In this document: piece by piece, positions 28,246 through 38,182 of the stretch
How the letters are laid out: each line of letters begins with the position of its first letter
Position numbering within the stretch: position 1 is the first letter of the stretch
Origin: JALEFZ01 sp039820545
Lineage (GTDB): Bacteria; Bacteroidota; Bacteroidia; J057
Length of the DNA stretch: 64,000 nucleotides
Direction: 5' to 3'
Assembly (NCBI GenBank): GCA_039820545.1
Contig: JBCBPW010000020.1
Span: forward strand, 19,596-83,595
Notes under the pieces: generated by a model
The model's input: only the letters and a program-made list of their open reading frames with translations
What the model was told of the DNA's origin: nothing
The model's database searches: none
Position numbers and translations under genes: made by a program

Positions 28246-30696
28246 TTATTCCTCTTGCTTTTCTTCAGAGGGTGCTTCTGTTGCAGGTGCTTCTTCCGTT
28301 GCGCTTTCTTCTGCCTCTTCTGCAGGAGCAGCCTCAGCTACTGGAGCTTCTTCTGGAGTTGGCACACCTTCCTCTACTGGTGCAGCTTCCACAGCGGGGG
28401 CCTCATTGGATTCAGCTTCTGTGACAGGTGCTGGCTCTGCTGCAGTTTCTACTTCAGGAGCCGATGTCACAGGTGCTTCTGCAACAGGCTTCTCCTTCTT
28501 CGGAGGATTCTTGGCCTTTTCCTGCAATTCCTTAATCTGACGCTTCAGATCGGCGATCTTATTCTTCTCAGATTCAATCTCCTTGTTGATCTGGTTACGA
28601 AGGGCATCACCACTCTTTCCTTTCGAAATGAACTGTACGTTGGTAGAGTACTGATCTACTTTCTCTTGTACTTGGGAGATTTGTCTTCTCAAGATGCGAA
28701 TGCGCTCTTTTACGGCTGCACTCAATTCCTTGGGATCGGCGATCGTTTCGAGTGAACGGTTCATGCGTCGCTCGCGAATCTTTCCACGCTTGCTAGACAA
28801 GCCATTGAAAAATTCGTCTACTTCACCACGGAACTCATCCCAGATTTTATCTTTCTCTTTGTAAGGAACCTTCCCAATCTCTTTCCACTCTTGCTGAATG
28901 GCTTTTACACGCTCGATGTCTCCTTCAATATCTGTAGACTCTGCATCTGCGAGCTTCTTGACTTCTTCTATCAAGCGCTTCTTTGCATCAAGATTTTCGT
29001 ATTCCTCTTTGTGCAGTTCCTGGTAGTGAGCACGACGGCCTTCGAAGAAGGCATCACATGCGGCACGGAAACGGTTCCACAGCTTGTTGGAATGACGCTC
29101 AGGTACGGGCCCAATCTTTTTCCATTCTTGCTGTAAACGCTTGAGTTCACGAGCTGACTTCTCCCACTCCTGGGATTGGGCGATGGCTTCTGCTTGCTCG
29201 CACAGTTCACGCTTCTTGCTTAGATTTTCCTGACGGAACTCATCAAATTTCTTGAAGAAGGCTGCTTTTTTCCCAAAGAATGCGTCACAAATAGCACGAT
29301 AGCGATTCCAAAGGTCATTATTGACAGCTTGTGGTGCTTGACCTGAGTTCTTCCATGCTTCTTGCAGGGCCTGTAGCTCACGTGTGGCTTCGTTCCAAGC
29401 TTTGGGGCGCTCAGCCGTAAATTCAGAGAAGGGCGCCATCTTGGCGAGAATCTCTTCTTTTATGGTAGCGTTGGCTTCACGATTCGTGTCTTGCTTCTCA
29501 CGGAAGACTTGACGGGCCTCAAAAAACTTATCTATGGCTTCTCGATAGGAATTGTTGATCCTATCCATATCATCACGGGGTACGTGCCCCACGGCCTTCC
29601 ACTGCTGTTGCAGCTCTGAAAGGAGATCCATGCGGCCCTTCCATGTATCGACATCTTCGATGAGTTCTTCTGGTGGCACTAAGCCTTGGGCTTCTTTAAT
29701 AAGGCGTTCTTTTTCCGCCAAATTGATGCGACGGTCATACTCGAGCATCTCAAAGTGCATCCCACGACGATTGTAGAAAATGTCGAGTAGGGTGCGATAC
29801 TGCTTGTATATCTCGTCTACTTTATCCCTTGGTACCTGCCCGATCTCTTTCCATGCATCTTGAACCCCTCTGACTTCTTTGATCTTTAAGGGATCTTCTG
29901 TATCTACGATAGCTTGAAGCTGGGCAATCAGCTCTATCTTCGCCTCAGCGTTTTGTCTTTTCTGACTTTCTACTGCTTTTTGTGCTTCGACACGTCGTTT
30001 GTTGAATGCCTGAAGCTTCTCTTGGTAGGCCTGGACTTGCTCCTCCGTAAACGTCTCCTGATACTTGAGTGCATCATAGGTACGCTTGACAATACCAAAT
30101 CGAGCAGTGTGTTTCAGAATCTGCGCATCCTCTGTGAAGAAAGTCAACAGATCCATCAAATTGTCGAGATTAGCAGAAGAAAGGATTTGCTGGCTAGGAT
30201 TCTCACTCGCGAGAATTTCCTCCATGCGGTCCCAGAGCTCTTGTGGGATACTTTCTGGGAGGACAAAGGGCTTAGGCGCCTCTTCAGGTGATTCTGCTTG
30301 AACCGTTTCCTCTTCCACAGCCCCCTTTTCTGCCTGCACTTCTCCTTCTGGAGTAGGTATCTCGGAGGTTTCGCTCGCTTCAGCAGCAGCGGGAGCTTCA
30401 GAGACCTCTTCTGTGGAAGGGGCTTCTTCTGCGGTGCTTTCTGCTTCAGCGGAATCGACTGGAGGTTCTGCTTCTTCAACTACAGGTGAAGATTCCTCTT
30501 CTACAGTTGCTTCAGCATCGCTTTCCTCTTCGGGTGATGGGGAGGCTTCAGCAACAGGGCTTTCTTCAGCTACAGCTGGCGTTTGCTCGGTCGCTTCGGA
30601 GGTTTCTGCTTCTTCTGCCTGTGGCGTAGGGTTTTCTGTGTTTACCTCTTCGTCCAGCTTTTCAGTCATGTCTGGCAACTCTTGCTCTGGTAACAT
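28246..30696 (-). CDS. Large DUF349 repeat protein
   Basis: An 816-residue protein with at least five DUF349 repeats, each with a W-K-x-x-G-x-VP core and a D-x-FF end (LQQQWKAVGHVPRDDMDRIN; LQQEWKKIGPVPERHSNKLW). The first ~150 residues are a low-complexity Glu/Ala/Pro/Val-rich segment, and the last ~80 are again Glu/Ala/Pro-rich. No signal peptide or TM is present. DUF349 proteins are abundant in Bacteroidota and are helical, perhaps chaperone- or ribosome-linked; function is not established. Confidence 0.9.
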   Translation of the reverse strand: MLPEQELPDMTEKLDEEVNTENPTPQAEEAETSEATEQTPAVAEESPVAEASPSPEEESDAEATVEEESSPVVEEAEPPVDSAEAESTAEEAPSTEEVSEAPAAAEASETSEIPTPEGEVQAEKGAVEEETVQAESPEEAPKPFVLPESIPQELWDRMEEILASENPSQQILSSANLDNLMDLLTFFTEDAQILKHTARFGIVKRTYDALKYQETFTEEQVQAYQEKLQAFNKRRVEAQKAVESQKRQNAEAKIELIAQLQAIVDTEDPLKIKEVRGVQDAWKEIGQVPRDKVDEIYKQYRTLLDIFYNRRGMHFEMLEYDRRINLAEKERLIKEAQGLVPPEELIEDVDTWKGRMDLLSELQQQWKAVGHVPRDDMDRINNSYREAIDKFFEARQVFREKQDTNREANATIKEEILAKMAPFSEFTAERPKAWNEATRELQALQEAWKNSGQAPQAVNNDLWNRYRAICDAFFGKKAAFFKKFDEFRQENLSKKRELCEQAEAIAQSQEWEKSARELKRLQQEWKKIGPVPERHSNKLWNRFRAACDAFFEGRRAHYQELHKEEYENLDAKKRLIEEVKKLADAESTDIEGDIERVKAIQQEWKEIGKVPYKEKDKIWDEFRGEVDEFFNGLSSKRGKIRERRMNRSLETIADPKELSAAVKERIRILRRQISQVQEKVDQYSTNVQFISKGKSGDALRNQINKEIESEKNKIADLKRQIKELQEKAKNPPKKEKPVAEAPVTSAPEVETAAEPAPVTEAESNEAPAVEAAPVEEGVPTPEEAPVAEAAPAEEAEESATEEAPATEAPSEEKQEE

Positions 30697-30968
30697 GGGC
30701 TATCCTTTTTCCTAATCATGGGCACAATCAAAAATTGCTGCCCTGGTGCGTGTATAACAAAAAATTCTCTTTGCGAATGCAAGTAAGTGAATTATTTCCA
30801 ATTAATTGTGGATGAAAGATTAAGGAAATGAAAAATCCGAGCCCTTAGGTATGATTTCTCAAAATTTCTCCCCTCTACTTTCATTATCCCCTATGCCTTG
30901 GAATCTAATATTTCCCTTAGTTGCCATCTTTTTGATGGAATTGATCCCGACCTCCACTTATCTCGATA

Positions 30969-32699
30969 CTACTGACCATTTACCCAGGTCTCCACTACTT
31001 CCTTGGGGGGATTTTTCAACCCCAATTTATACTTCTTATTAATTCCACATACATCCTGATGCAACTTGTTGGGATTCGTTTCATGCAAAGCCGCCACGGT
31101 CTGTACCCCTGACTTGATCACAGGTGCGATCCACTCTTCAGGTACGCCCGCTGCCTCAAATGCTGCCCGACTATCCACGACATCTTTCTGCTCCTGTCGC
31201 ATATGGGGAAAAAATAGTACGTCCTGAATTGAAGCAGAATTCGTCATGATCATAGATAGTCGATCAATTCCCATGCCTAAACCAGCGGTGGGCGGCATTC
31301 CGAACTCCAAAGACCGCAAAAAGTCCTCATCTAACACCATTGCTTCGTCGTCGCCTCGCTTACCCAGTTCCAGTTGCTCCTCAAAACGTCTTCGCTGATC
31401 TAAGGGGTCATTCAACTCCGAATAGGCATTGCAAAACTCTTTTCCATTGCAAATACCCTCAAAGCGCTCGACAAGGCCTTGTTCTGAGCGATGCTTTTTT
31501 GCAAGTGGAGACATCTCGACGGGATAATCTGTGATGAATGTAGGCTGAATCAACAAAGGCTCAACCTTATCACCAAAGATTTCATCTATGAGTTTCCCTC
31601 TTCCCATGCTGTCGTCTACTTCTATCTCCAATTTTTGGGCCGTTTCGCGTAGGGCCGCCTCATCCATCTCCGAAATATCTACTCCTGTAAACTCCAAGAT
31701 AGAACCATACATCGTATATCGCTTCCAGGGACGCTGAAAATCAATCACATGTTCACCTACTTGAACTTTTGTATCTCCCGTCACCTCTATGGCGATGCGC
31801 TCTACCATTTCTTCTACAAGGTCCATCATCCAGTTGTAGTCTTTGTACGCCACATACAACTCGACCTGGGTAAACTCTGGATTGTGGAAGCGTGACATCC
31901 CTTCATTGCGGAAGTCTTTCGAAAACTCATACACTCCATCAAACCCACCGACAATCAGTCGCTTCAGATACAACTCATTCGCAATGCGAAGATAGAGTGT
32001 CATATCTAGGGTGTTGTGATGCGTCTTGAAGGGTCGGGCAGCAGCTCCGCCATACAAGGGCTGAAGGATGGGCGTTTCTACTTCGAGGTAGCTACGCTCA
32101 TTGAGGAAGTCGCGCATAGTCTGCATCAGCTGTGTACGCTGGCGAAATACTTCTCGCACTTGCGGATGCACAATCATATCCAAATAGCGCATGCGATAGC
32201 GCTGCTCCGTATCTGTCAGTGTATCATAGACTACACCGTCTTTCTCTTTGGGGAAAGGAATCGGACGCAAAATTTTTGTCAGGAGGGTAAAAGACGTCAC
32301 ATGAACCGTCTTCTCACCTGTCTTCGTGATGAACGCATAGCCCTTTACCCCGATGATATCCCCAAGTGAAATCAGCTTTTTGAATACTTCATTGTATAGC
32401 GTCTTGTCTTCTCCAGGGCAGATCTCATCGCGCTGAAAGTACAGTTGTATACTGCCTGTCTCATCTTGTAGCTCAGCAAAGGAAGCTTTTCCCATGATGC
32501 GTTTATTTGTCACGCGCCCTGCAAGTGAAAGGTTCTCAAAACCCTCTTTTCCCTCTTCAAATTCATCATTGATTTTCTGAATCGTCACATTGACCTCGTA
32601 CCCCTCTGCTGGGTAGGGGTTGATGCCTAATTCAATCAGACGGTTCAATTCACTTCTACGTTCAAGTTCCTGATCGGACAGAAATAATTCCTCGTGCAT
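30969..32699 (-). CDS. lysS: Lysyl-tRNA synthetase, class II
   Basis: Charges tRNA-Lys. The start at 32699 (MHEELFLSDQELERRSELNR) fits the family; the frame runs upstream to 32720. An OB-fold anticodon domain (~55-150) precedes class II motif 2 (FRNEGMSRFHNPEFTQ) and motif 3 (GLGMGIDRLSM). After the catalytic core there is a C-terminal extension of ~60 residues (VPEEWIAPVIKSGVQTVAAL) commonly seen in Bacteroidota LysRS. It is a single gene and divergent to creD. Confidence 0.97.
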   Translation of the reverse strand: MHEELFLSDQELERRSELNRLIELGINPYPAEGYEVNVTIQKINDEFEEGKEGFENLSLAGRVTNKRIMGKASFAELQDETGSIQLYFQRDEICPGEDKTLYNEVFKKLISLGDIIGVKGYAFITKTGEKTVHVTSFTLLTKILRPIPFPKEKDGVVYDTLTDTEQRYRMRYLDMIVHPQVREVFRQRTQLMQTMRDFLNERSYLEVETPILQPLYGGAAARPFKTHHNTLDMTLYLRIANELYLKRLIVGGFDGVYEFSKDFRNEGMSRFHNPEFTQVELYVAYKDYNWMMDLVEEMVERIAIEVTGDTKVQVGEHVIDFQRPWKRYTMYGSILEFTGVDISEMDEAALRETAQKLEIEVDDSMGRGKLIDEIFGDKVEPLLIQPTFITDYPVEMSPLAKKHRSEQGLVERFEGICNGKEFCNAYSELNDPLDQRRRFEEQLELGKRGDDEAMVLDEDFLRSLEFGMPPTAGLGMGIDRLSMIMTNSASIQDVLFFPHMRQEQKDVVDSRAAFEAAGVPEEWIAPVIKSGVQTVAALHETNPNKLHQDVCGINKKYKLGLKNPPKEVVETWVNGQ

Positions 32700-32838
32700 G
32701 GGAGATAAAACAATTATCAATTATAAACAGGCCAATTTTTTCGAGTCCAAAAGTATACAATCCTATTGAGGGAGAAAAGTTTGTCAAAAAATGTAGGCAG
32801 GATTTATTCAGAAAAATCATATCTACTCTATAAAAGTA

Positions 32839-32853
32839 CTTTGTATTACAAAG
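32839..32853. promoter_or_regulatory. Perfect palindrome between lysS and creD
   Basis: CTTTGTATTACAAAG is a 15-base perfect palindrome around a central T, in the 275-base divergent region. Each strand reads TA-C-TTTG-like sequence just before or within it, close to the Bacteroidota -7 element, so it may be an operator overlapping divergent promoters. Confidence 0.35.
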
Positions 32854-32974
32854 CAAATAATCATACATTGAGAGCGAATACTCAAAATGGCCCTTTCAAA
32901 CGCGCAATTACTATGAGATTTCCACTGTAAAGCGCATCCTCCTATTTCTTTTCAAACTCTTTAATCATGAATCA

Positions 32975-34312
32975 ATGAATAACGCAAAAACTCGCCCCCA
33001 CCTACACTTGCTTTTCCGAGTAGGAACAATCGTCATACTCATGCTTCTGATGATGATACCGCTATCTATGGTAGACATCTTGATCTCAGAACGAAAGTCT
33101 CTTCAAGCCAGTGCTATATCCAAAATCAATCAATCATGGAGCAATAGTCAGACGCTCATAGGTCCTATTCTTGTGATCCCTTATCGCTTGGAGGAAAGGA
33201 TAAAAAGAACTGTCAATCAATCTATTGTATATCAAACCGAGCAAGTCACTAAGTATGCTTTCTTCCTGCCAGAGAGACTGGATATTGACGCCAAAATTTA
33301 TCCCAAGAAGCTGCACATCGGGATCTATGAATCCGTCGTCTATGAGTCCAAACAAATGGTGGAAGGGAGCTTTCAGTGGCCCAACTTTACCGCCTTAGGC
33401 ATTTCCTCAGAGAATCTACTCTATGACAAAGCCTTTTTTGTCATGGGGTTATCAGATCTGAGAGGCATTCAAAACTCCATCAGGATGAAGATTGGAGATG
33501 ACACTCACACCTTTGATCCTGGTTCACTTGCCAAACCCTTTGGCTCCAAATCGCTCAGTACGCCTTTCCCATTGGACCCCACACAGACCCGAGCTTTTGA
33601 CTTCTCTTTGTCTCTGGACATCATGGGGAGCCAGGGCCTACACATCGCGCCTGTAGGCAAAACGACACAAGTACATGTCGCTGCTCCTTGGAATACACCA
33701 AATTTCAGTGGAAGCTTCCTTCCTGACGAACGCCTCATCCAAGCAGACCAATTCTCTGCCGACTGGAAAGTCCTCCATCTCAACCGCAACTATCCTCAGC
33801 AGTGGAAAGGGAACAAATATCAGACGGATTCTCAAACCCTAGGGGTCAATCTGTTGATTGGGGTAGATGAATACAAAAAGAACGAACGGTCGATCAAATA
33901 TGGAATTATGATCATCGCGCTGGTGTTTATGGCCTTCTTCTTCGTCGAAGTACTGACGCAACAGCGCACACATCCCATCCAATATGCATTGGTAGGATTA
34001 TCCAAAATTGTATTCTTTGTATTGCTATTGTCCCTGTCCGAACAAATCGGTTTCAATCGGGCTTTTATATTCGCGGCGGGTTCTGTGATCTTGCTTGTCA
34101 CAGGTTATATGAAAAGTGTGTGGAAAGATAACAAGCTTACCTTACTCATGGCAGGGTTGTTGAGTTTGCTTTACAGTTTCAATTATACCCTACTCCAACT
34201 CGAAGAATATTCTTTACTTGCAGGCAGTATCGGCTTATTCATCATCCTGGCTGCGAGTATGTGGGTGACGAGAAATATCAATTGGTTCTCCATTACACGT
34301 TCAGATACATGA
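32975..34312 (+). CDS. creD: CreD-like inner-membrane protein
   Basis: A 445-residue protein matching CreD (cell envelope integrity) family. It begins with a membrane helix (VGTIVILMLLMMIPLSMV), then a large periplasmic domain including SNSQTLIGPILVIPYR, and ends with five or so membrane helices from ~305. The N-terminal SERKSLQASAISKINQSW segment is a family hallmark. In gamma-proteobacteria creD belongs to the CreBC regulon; no two-component genes are present here. It overlaps the next gene at ATGA, so the two are coupled. Confidence 0.9.
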   Translation: MNNAKTRPHLHLLFRVGTIVILMLLMMIPLSMVDILISERKSLQASAISKINQSWSNSQTLIGPILVIPYRLEERIKRTVNQSIVYQTEQVTKYAFFLPERLDIDAKIYPKKLHIGIYESVVYESKQMVEGSFQWPNFTALGISSENLLYDKAFFVMGLSDLRGIQNSIRMKIGDDTHTFDPGSLAKPFGSKSLSTPFPLDPTQTRAFDFSLSLDIMGSQGLHIAPVGKTTQVHVAAPWNTPNFSGSFLPDERLIQADQFSADWKVLHLNRNYPQQWKGNKYQTDSQTLGVNLLIGVDEYKKNERSIKYGIMIIALVFMAFFFVEVLTQQRTHPIQYALVGLSKIVFFVLLLSLSEQIGFNRAFIFAAGSVILLVTGYMKSVWKDNKLTLLMAGLLSLLYSFNYTLLQLEEYSLLAGSIGLFIILAASMWVTRNINWFSITRSDT

Positions 34313-34989
34313 GCTTAAAGACGTCGGAAGAAACTACTTTGAAGATTCCTTCCTCTGCAACAAAACTTCTATTGATCAGTGCCTGCGCGATGGGGGCACT
34401 GATCTATAGGATTTTCGCCAGTTACCAGCTTTTTGGATTCCGCTTCTTGATATGGAATCTTATCTTGGCTTGGATTCCGTGGATCATTTCTCACTATCTG
34501 ACCAAGCGGCAGTGGCCCAAACCTGTATTAGGCATAGGCATTGGGCTTTGGATTCTGTTTCTACCCAATGCGCCCTATCTGGTCACAGATCTACTTCACC
34601 TCCGTCCCGATGTGGGTGCGCCTCTATGGGTAGAGCTGATGATGCTGTTTTCCTTTGGATTTGCGGGTTTGATCATTGGATACTCTTCCGTTCAAATCAT
34701 GGAAAACCACTTGCTCCAAGATGTACGAGAACGTATCCGCAAATGGATTCTAGCGGGACTATGGTATGCAGTGGCTTATGGGGTATATATCGGGAGATTT
34801 CTACGCAAAAACAGTTGGGACATCCTCAAAGATCCCTTGCAATTGCTAGCAGATATTTTTGCTCCTTTTATAGATCCTTTTGGAAATAAAAAAGCCATCC
34901 TATTTACCTTAGTCTTCGGTACCATCCTCCTGGTAGGCTATATCGTCCTGCGGCATCGCCCTGAGCCAGCTAGTCCTTCAGACGCTTGA
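34309..34989 (+). CDS. DUF1361 membrane protein
   Basis: The start at 34309 overlaps the creD stop by 4 bases (ATGA); an upstream Met at 34261 would lie inside creD. A DUF1361 signature is visible: LPNAPYLVTDLLHLRP, with about six membrane helices. Function is unknown. The 3' end overlaps the convergent copA gene by 20 bases (34970-34989). Confidence 0.85.
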   Translation: MSLKTSEETTLKIPSSATKLLLISACAMGALIYRIFASYQLFGFRFLIWNLILAWIPWIISHYLTKRQWPKPVLGIGIGLWILFLPNAPYLVTDLLHLRPDVGAPLWVELMMLFSFGFAGLIIGYSSVQIMENHLLQDVRERIRKWILAGLWYAVAYGVYIGRFLRKNSWDILKDPLQLLADIFAPFIDPFGNKKAILFTLVFGTILLVGYIVLRHRPEPASPSDA

Positions 34990-37066
34990 ATCGCAGGCGA
35001 ATAGAGTTCCCAATGACAATCACATCTGAAAAAGCCATCGCCAAAGCTGCCAGAATTGGTTTGAGGAAGCCGACGGCAGCAAATGGAATCGCCACGATGT
35101 TGTAGAAGAACGCCCAGAACAGGTTTTGCTTAATGGTCCTCACGGTGTGCTGACTGATGCGCAAGAGTTCGGGCAATAAACTGAGATTTCCCTTGAGTAA
35201 GATGACCTGTGCAGTTTGAATGGCAATATCTGTCGCTCCACTCATCGAGATTCCGACATCTGCCTTGGCCAGCGCAGGGGCATCATTGATGCCATCCCCT
35301 ACCATCGCTGTCATCCCGTGCGCAGAAAGTCGCTCAAGGTGTTCGAGCTTTTGTTGGGGAAGTTGCTCCGCATATACTTCTTCTATCCCCAATTCCGACG
35401 CGACTTTTTCGCATGCATGCTCTTTGTCTCCGCTGAGTAAGATAGGTCTGACGCCTTTTTTCTTCAGTTCTGCGATGGCTTCCTTCGCTTCAGGTCTCAA
35501 GGTATCTGCGAGATTGATTCCCGCCCAGAATTCATTGTTTCGTATAAGGTAAAGGTCAAATTCCTGATCGGTATACCCTGTAGCTATTCGAAATGAGCCC
35601 AACTGATACCTATCGCCTGATGCTCCATATCCGAGCATGCCCAGCCCTTTCTGTTCTGAGACCTGCGTCAATGTCAGGGGTGTTGTACCTTCCAGTGCCT
35701 CGACTAGTGATTGCGCGATGGGATGACGTGAGTGTTGCTCTAGGCTGTAGATGACTTGCTGGATCAGAGGAATGTCTGTAGGATCTGCCGTTTGGATTTT
35801 TTCAAGCTGAAATTTTCCTGTAGTCAATGTCCCTGTCTTGTCAAAAACTACTTGTTGGACCTTGGCAAACTGCTCTAGTGTTCGTCCACCCTTGATCAAA
35901 ATACCGTTTCGCGAAGCTCTCCCGATTCCCACTACTACAGCTGTAGGCGTAGCCAATCCCATCGCACAAGGACAAGAGATGACCAAAACAGCAATAGCAT
36001 GAATGAGGGAAGCTTGAACGCTAAGGCCAAAAACTGCCCAGGATAGAATAAATGTGAGGAGAGAAATACCAAATACAGCAGGAACAAATATCGCGGAGAT
36101 TTGATCTGCCAACTGCTGAATCTCTGGCTTATCACGCTGCGCTTGCTTGACGAGTTGTATGATGTGCGAAAGAGTCGTTTGTCTACCCACCTTTTCCGCT
36201 ATCATCGTCATCTGCCCATCCAACACGACTGTACCTCCTGTGAGGTAGCTTTCTTTCTGCTTTTCAACGGGTAAGCCTTCTCCTGTAATCATGGACTCAT
36301 CTACTGTCCCCTCTCCCGCTACAACAGCCCCATCTACGGGAACTTTATCCCCCGATAGCACACGCAGCTGATCTCCTACTGCTACTCGGCCTATGGAGAT
36401 GGTCTCTGCCTCACCAGAGGGGCGTATACGTGTAGCTTGCTGAGGTTGTAGCGCTGTAAGTGCTTGTATAGAGGTCGTCGTTTGGCGGACCGCTCGATGC
36501 TCGATCCAATTGCCCAGCAAGACTAGCGTGATGATGCTGGCTGCTGTCTCAAAAAACATGAAATCAGGTCCTAAGCCTCCAATCAGTCCATATAAGCTGT
36601 ATCCCATAGCTGCGGTTGCTCCGATGGTGATCAGCACATCCATGTTGGGTACGCCTGCACGAATCGAACCCCAAGCGGAACGCCCAAAGTACCACATACC
36701 GATGCCAAAAACAGGAAGACTAAGCCCCAATTGCACCCAAGGATCGTGAAGAAGATGCCAGGATATGAACATGTGCAGCAACAACGGGAAAGTAAATACA
36801 GCCGAAATTCCCAAAAACCACGTAAGCGGGGAAATCCCTTCTCCTGCATCCTCTTCCTTGACTACCTCGAACCCCAGTCTATGAATACCTTTGATCAGAG
36901 AGGGAATTTTCTGGGGTTCTTCTGTGGTAAAAGAGACTTCACCTCCACTGAAATCTACTGCAATCTCACCTGCTCCTTCTTTTTCCAAAAACTTTTCTAT
37001 GCCTAAGGCACAGTGTGTACAGGTCATTCCTTTGACCTGCCATTCTATATGTGTGGTTTGATTCAT
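34970..37066 (-). CDS. copA: Copper-translocating P1B-type ATPase
   Basis: The start at 37066 (MNQTTHIEW) is preferred over 37105. A single N-terminal heavy-metal domain carries GMTCTHC (Cys16, Cys19). The CPC transport motif is ISCPCAMGLATP (Cys365, Cys367), the phosphorylated Asp is in DKTGTLTTG (Asp409), and the P-domain has MVGDGINDAPALAKAD. It should export Cu(I) from the cytoplasm. At 699 residues it is typical. No copper regulator or chaperone gene is adjacent. Its 3' end overlaps the DUF1361 gene. Confidence 0.95.
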   Translation of the reverse strand: MNQTTHIEWQVKGMTCTHCALGIEKFLEKEGAGEIAVDFSGGEVSFTTEEPQKIPSLIKGIHRLGFEVVKEEDAGEGISPLTWFLGISAVFTFPLLLHMFISWHLLHDPWVQLGLSLPVFGIGMWYFGRSAWGSIRAGVPNMDVLITIGATAAMGYSLYGLIGGLGPDFMFFETAASIITLVLLGNWIEHRAVRQTTTSIQALTALQPQQATRIRPSGEAETISIGRVAVGDQLRVLSGDKVPVDGAVVAGEGTVDESMITGEGLPVEKQKESYLTGGTVVLDGQMTMIAEKVGRQTTLSHIIQLVKQAQRDKPEIQQLADQISAIFVPAVFGISLLTFILSWAVFGLSVQASLIHAIAVLVISCPCAMGLATPTAVVVGIGRASRNGILIKGGRTLEQFAKVQQVVFDKTGTLTTGKFQLEKIQTADPTDIPLIQQVIYSLEQHSRHPIAQSLVEALEGTTPLTLTQVSEQKGLGMLGYGASGDRYQLGSFRIATGYTDQEFDLYLIRNNEFWAGINLADTLRPEAKEAIAELKKKGVRPILLSGDKEHACEKVASELGIEEVYAEQLPQQKLEHLERLSAHGMTAMVGDGINDAPALAKADVGISMSGATDIAIQTAQVILLKGNLSLLPELLRISQHTVRTIKQNLFWAFFYNIVAIPFAAVGFLKPILAALAMAFSDVIVIGNSIRLRFKRLKD

Positions 37067-37430
37067 TGTATTTCTCACTTTATAGATCCATCCTTTACAT
37101 CGCACATGCCCTACAAATCCCTTGGATGTCTCAACAAATAATATACGAATTTCGCCATCGAGCGTTAAAGAATCAGGAAATCTTTTGCTTGGCCTGTATC
37201 AATGGTTACATAACGAATGACATACGAATTTGGAAGCCGTCTGTACTAGGTTGGGGATCCAATTTGGCTAAAAAACTTCGGGATCAAGTCTTTACATCGG
37301 GTATCTTGCGGGGTTTGGGGTAAATGTTACGTTACTGTCTAAAGCATCAGGTAAAAAAGAGCGCGAAAAGATTTTGGCAAGTCGCCATCTTATCACTAAA
37401 CTTATAGTTGAAAGTAAAAACCCATTTCTT
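37067..37430. other. Divergent intergenic region copA / DUF1573
   Basis: 364 bases that must carry the promoters of both genes. A possible Bacteroidota-type promoter for the DUF1573 gene is TTTG at 37373-37376 with a degenerate TAAACTTA 20 bases later (37397-37404). A 90-codon frame at 37051 is considered a shadow. Nothing else is recognised. Confidence 0.4.
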
Positions 37431-38000
37431 ATGAATCTATTGAAATATATTGTATTGACAGTCATGTGTTTAGGAATCATGGCTTTGGCAACAGCTCAAG
37501 ATGCGCAGCAAGAGAAAGCCATGCCGACACCCGAGAAAGCACAGCCCGTGACAATCACTAAAGATGCTTCTTCTACTCTGCAGCTGAAGCCCAAGCCACA
37601 AGCGCAAACAAATGTACCAGCGCAGCCCGCAGTCAAGCAGCCCGCTTACATGGAGAAAGCCGCTGCTATGCCTCAGACCACAGTTAAGTTTGCAGAAGCT
37701 TCCCACGACTTCGGAAAAATCAAGCAAGGTGATATCGCCAAGCATACGTTTACATTTACCAATACGGGGGAGGAGCCATTGGTACTCACACGTGTGAAGC
37801 CCTCTTGCGGATGTACGACGCCTGAGTGGACGCGCGAGGAGATCGCTCCAGGTGAAGAAGGCGTGATTAAAGTTGCTTTCAATAGCGGTGGCAAGCGCGG
37901 TATACAAAATAAGTCTGTGATTGTCACAGGTAATTTTGAAGAGCGTACGGTTGTCCTTCGTTTCAAGGGAGAAGTAGTCACGGAGGCTCCTAGCAACTAA
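37431..38000 (+). CDS. Exported DUF1573 domain protein
   Basis: The start at 37431 (MNLLKYIVLTVMCLGIMALA) gives a signal peptide ending ATAQ; the frame opens at 37374. A Pro/Gln/Lys-rich linker precedes a DUF1573 domain (~80-185) with HDFGKIKQGDIAKHTFTFTN and VKPSCGCTTPEW, which is an Ig-like fold with a Cys pair. These proteins are common, exported Bacteroidota proteins of unknown function. A strong terminator follows. Confidence 0.9.
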   Translation: MNLLKYIVLTVMCLGIMALATAQDAQQEKAMPTPEKAQPVTITKDASSTLQLKPKPQAQTNVPAQPAVKQPAYMEKAAAMPQTTVKFAEASHDFGKIKQGDIAKHTFTFTNTGEEPLVLTRVKPSCGCTTPEWTREEIAPGEEGVIKVAFNSGGKRGIQNKSVIVTGNFEERTVVLRFKGEVVTEAPSN

Positions 38001-38023
38001 GTGTTGTCATCATTTCATCGAAT

Positions 38024-38061
38024 AAAAAACAGCACGCTCAGATTCGAGTATGCTGTTTTTT
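38024..38061 (+). terminator. Strong intrinsic terminator
   Basis: Perfect 11-bp stem AAAAAACAGCA / TGCTGTTTTTT ending in a T-run, 24 bases after the DUF1573 stop. Confidence 0.8.
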
Positions 38062-38130
38062 GTGCTTATAGATGAAAGCATACCATCTTGAAAATATGCG
38101 TTTTCGGCTAGGTGTAGACTCCGTCTATAG
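38062..38130. repeat. Dispersed ~69-base repeat, copy 2
   Basis: Homologous to 27941-28009. Begins directly after the terminator T-run. Confidence 0.5.
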
Positions 38131-38182
38131 CTTCCTGCTGACGGCTCTGAGGGTGGTGAGATGGGAATCTCATAGATTTGGG

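Noticed and set aside
28219..28755. Phe/Cys/Leu-rich plus-strand frame
   Set aside because: Antisense shadow of the Glu/Ala/Pro-rich C-terminus of the DUF349 protein.
37051..37323. 90-codon plus-strand frame in the copA/DUF1573 gap
   Set aside because: Starts inside copA antisense and shows no motif; more likely promoter DNA.
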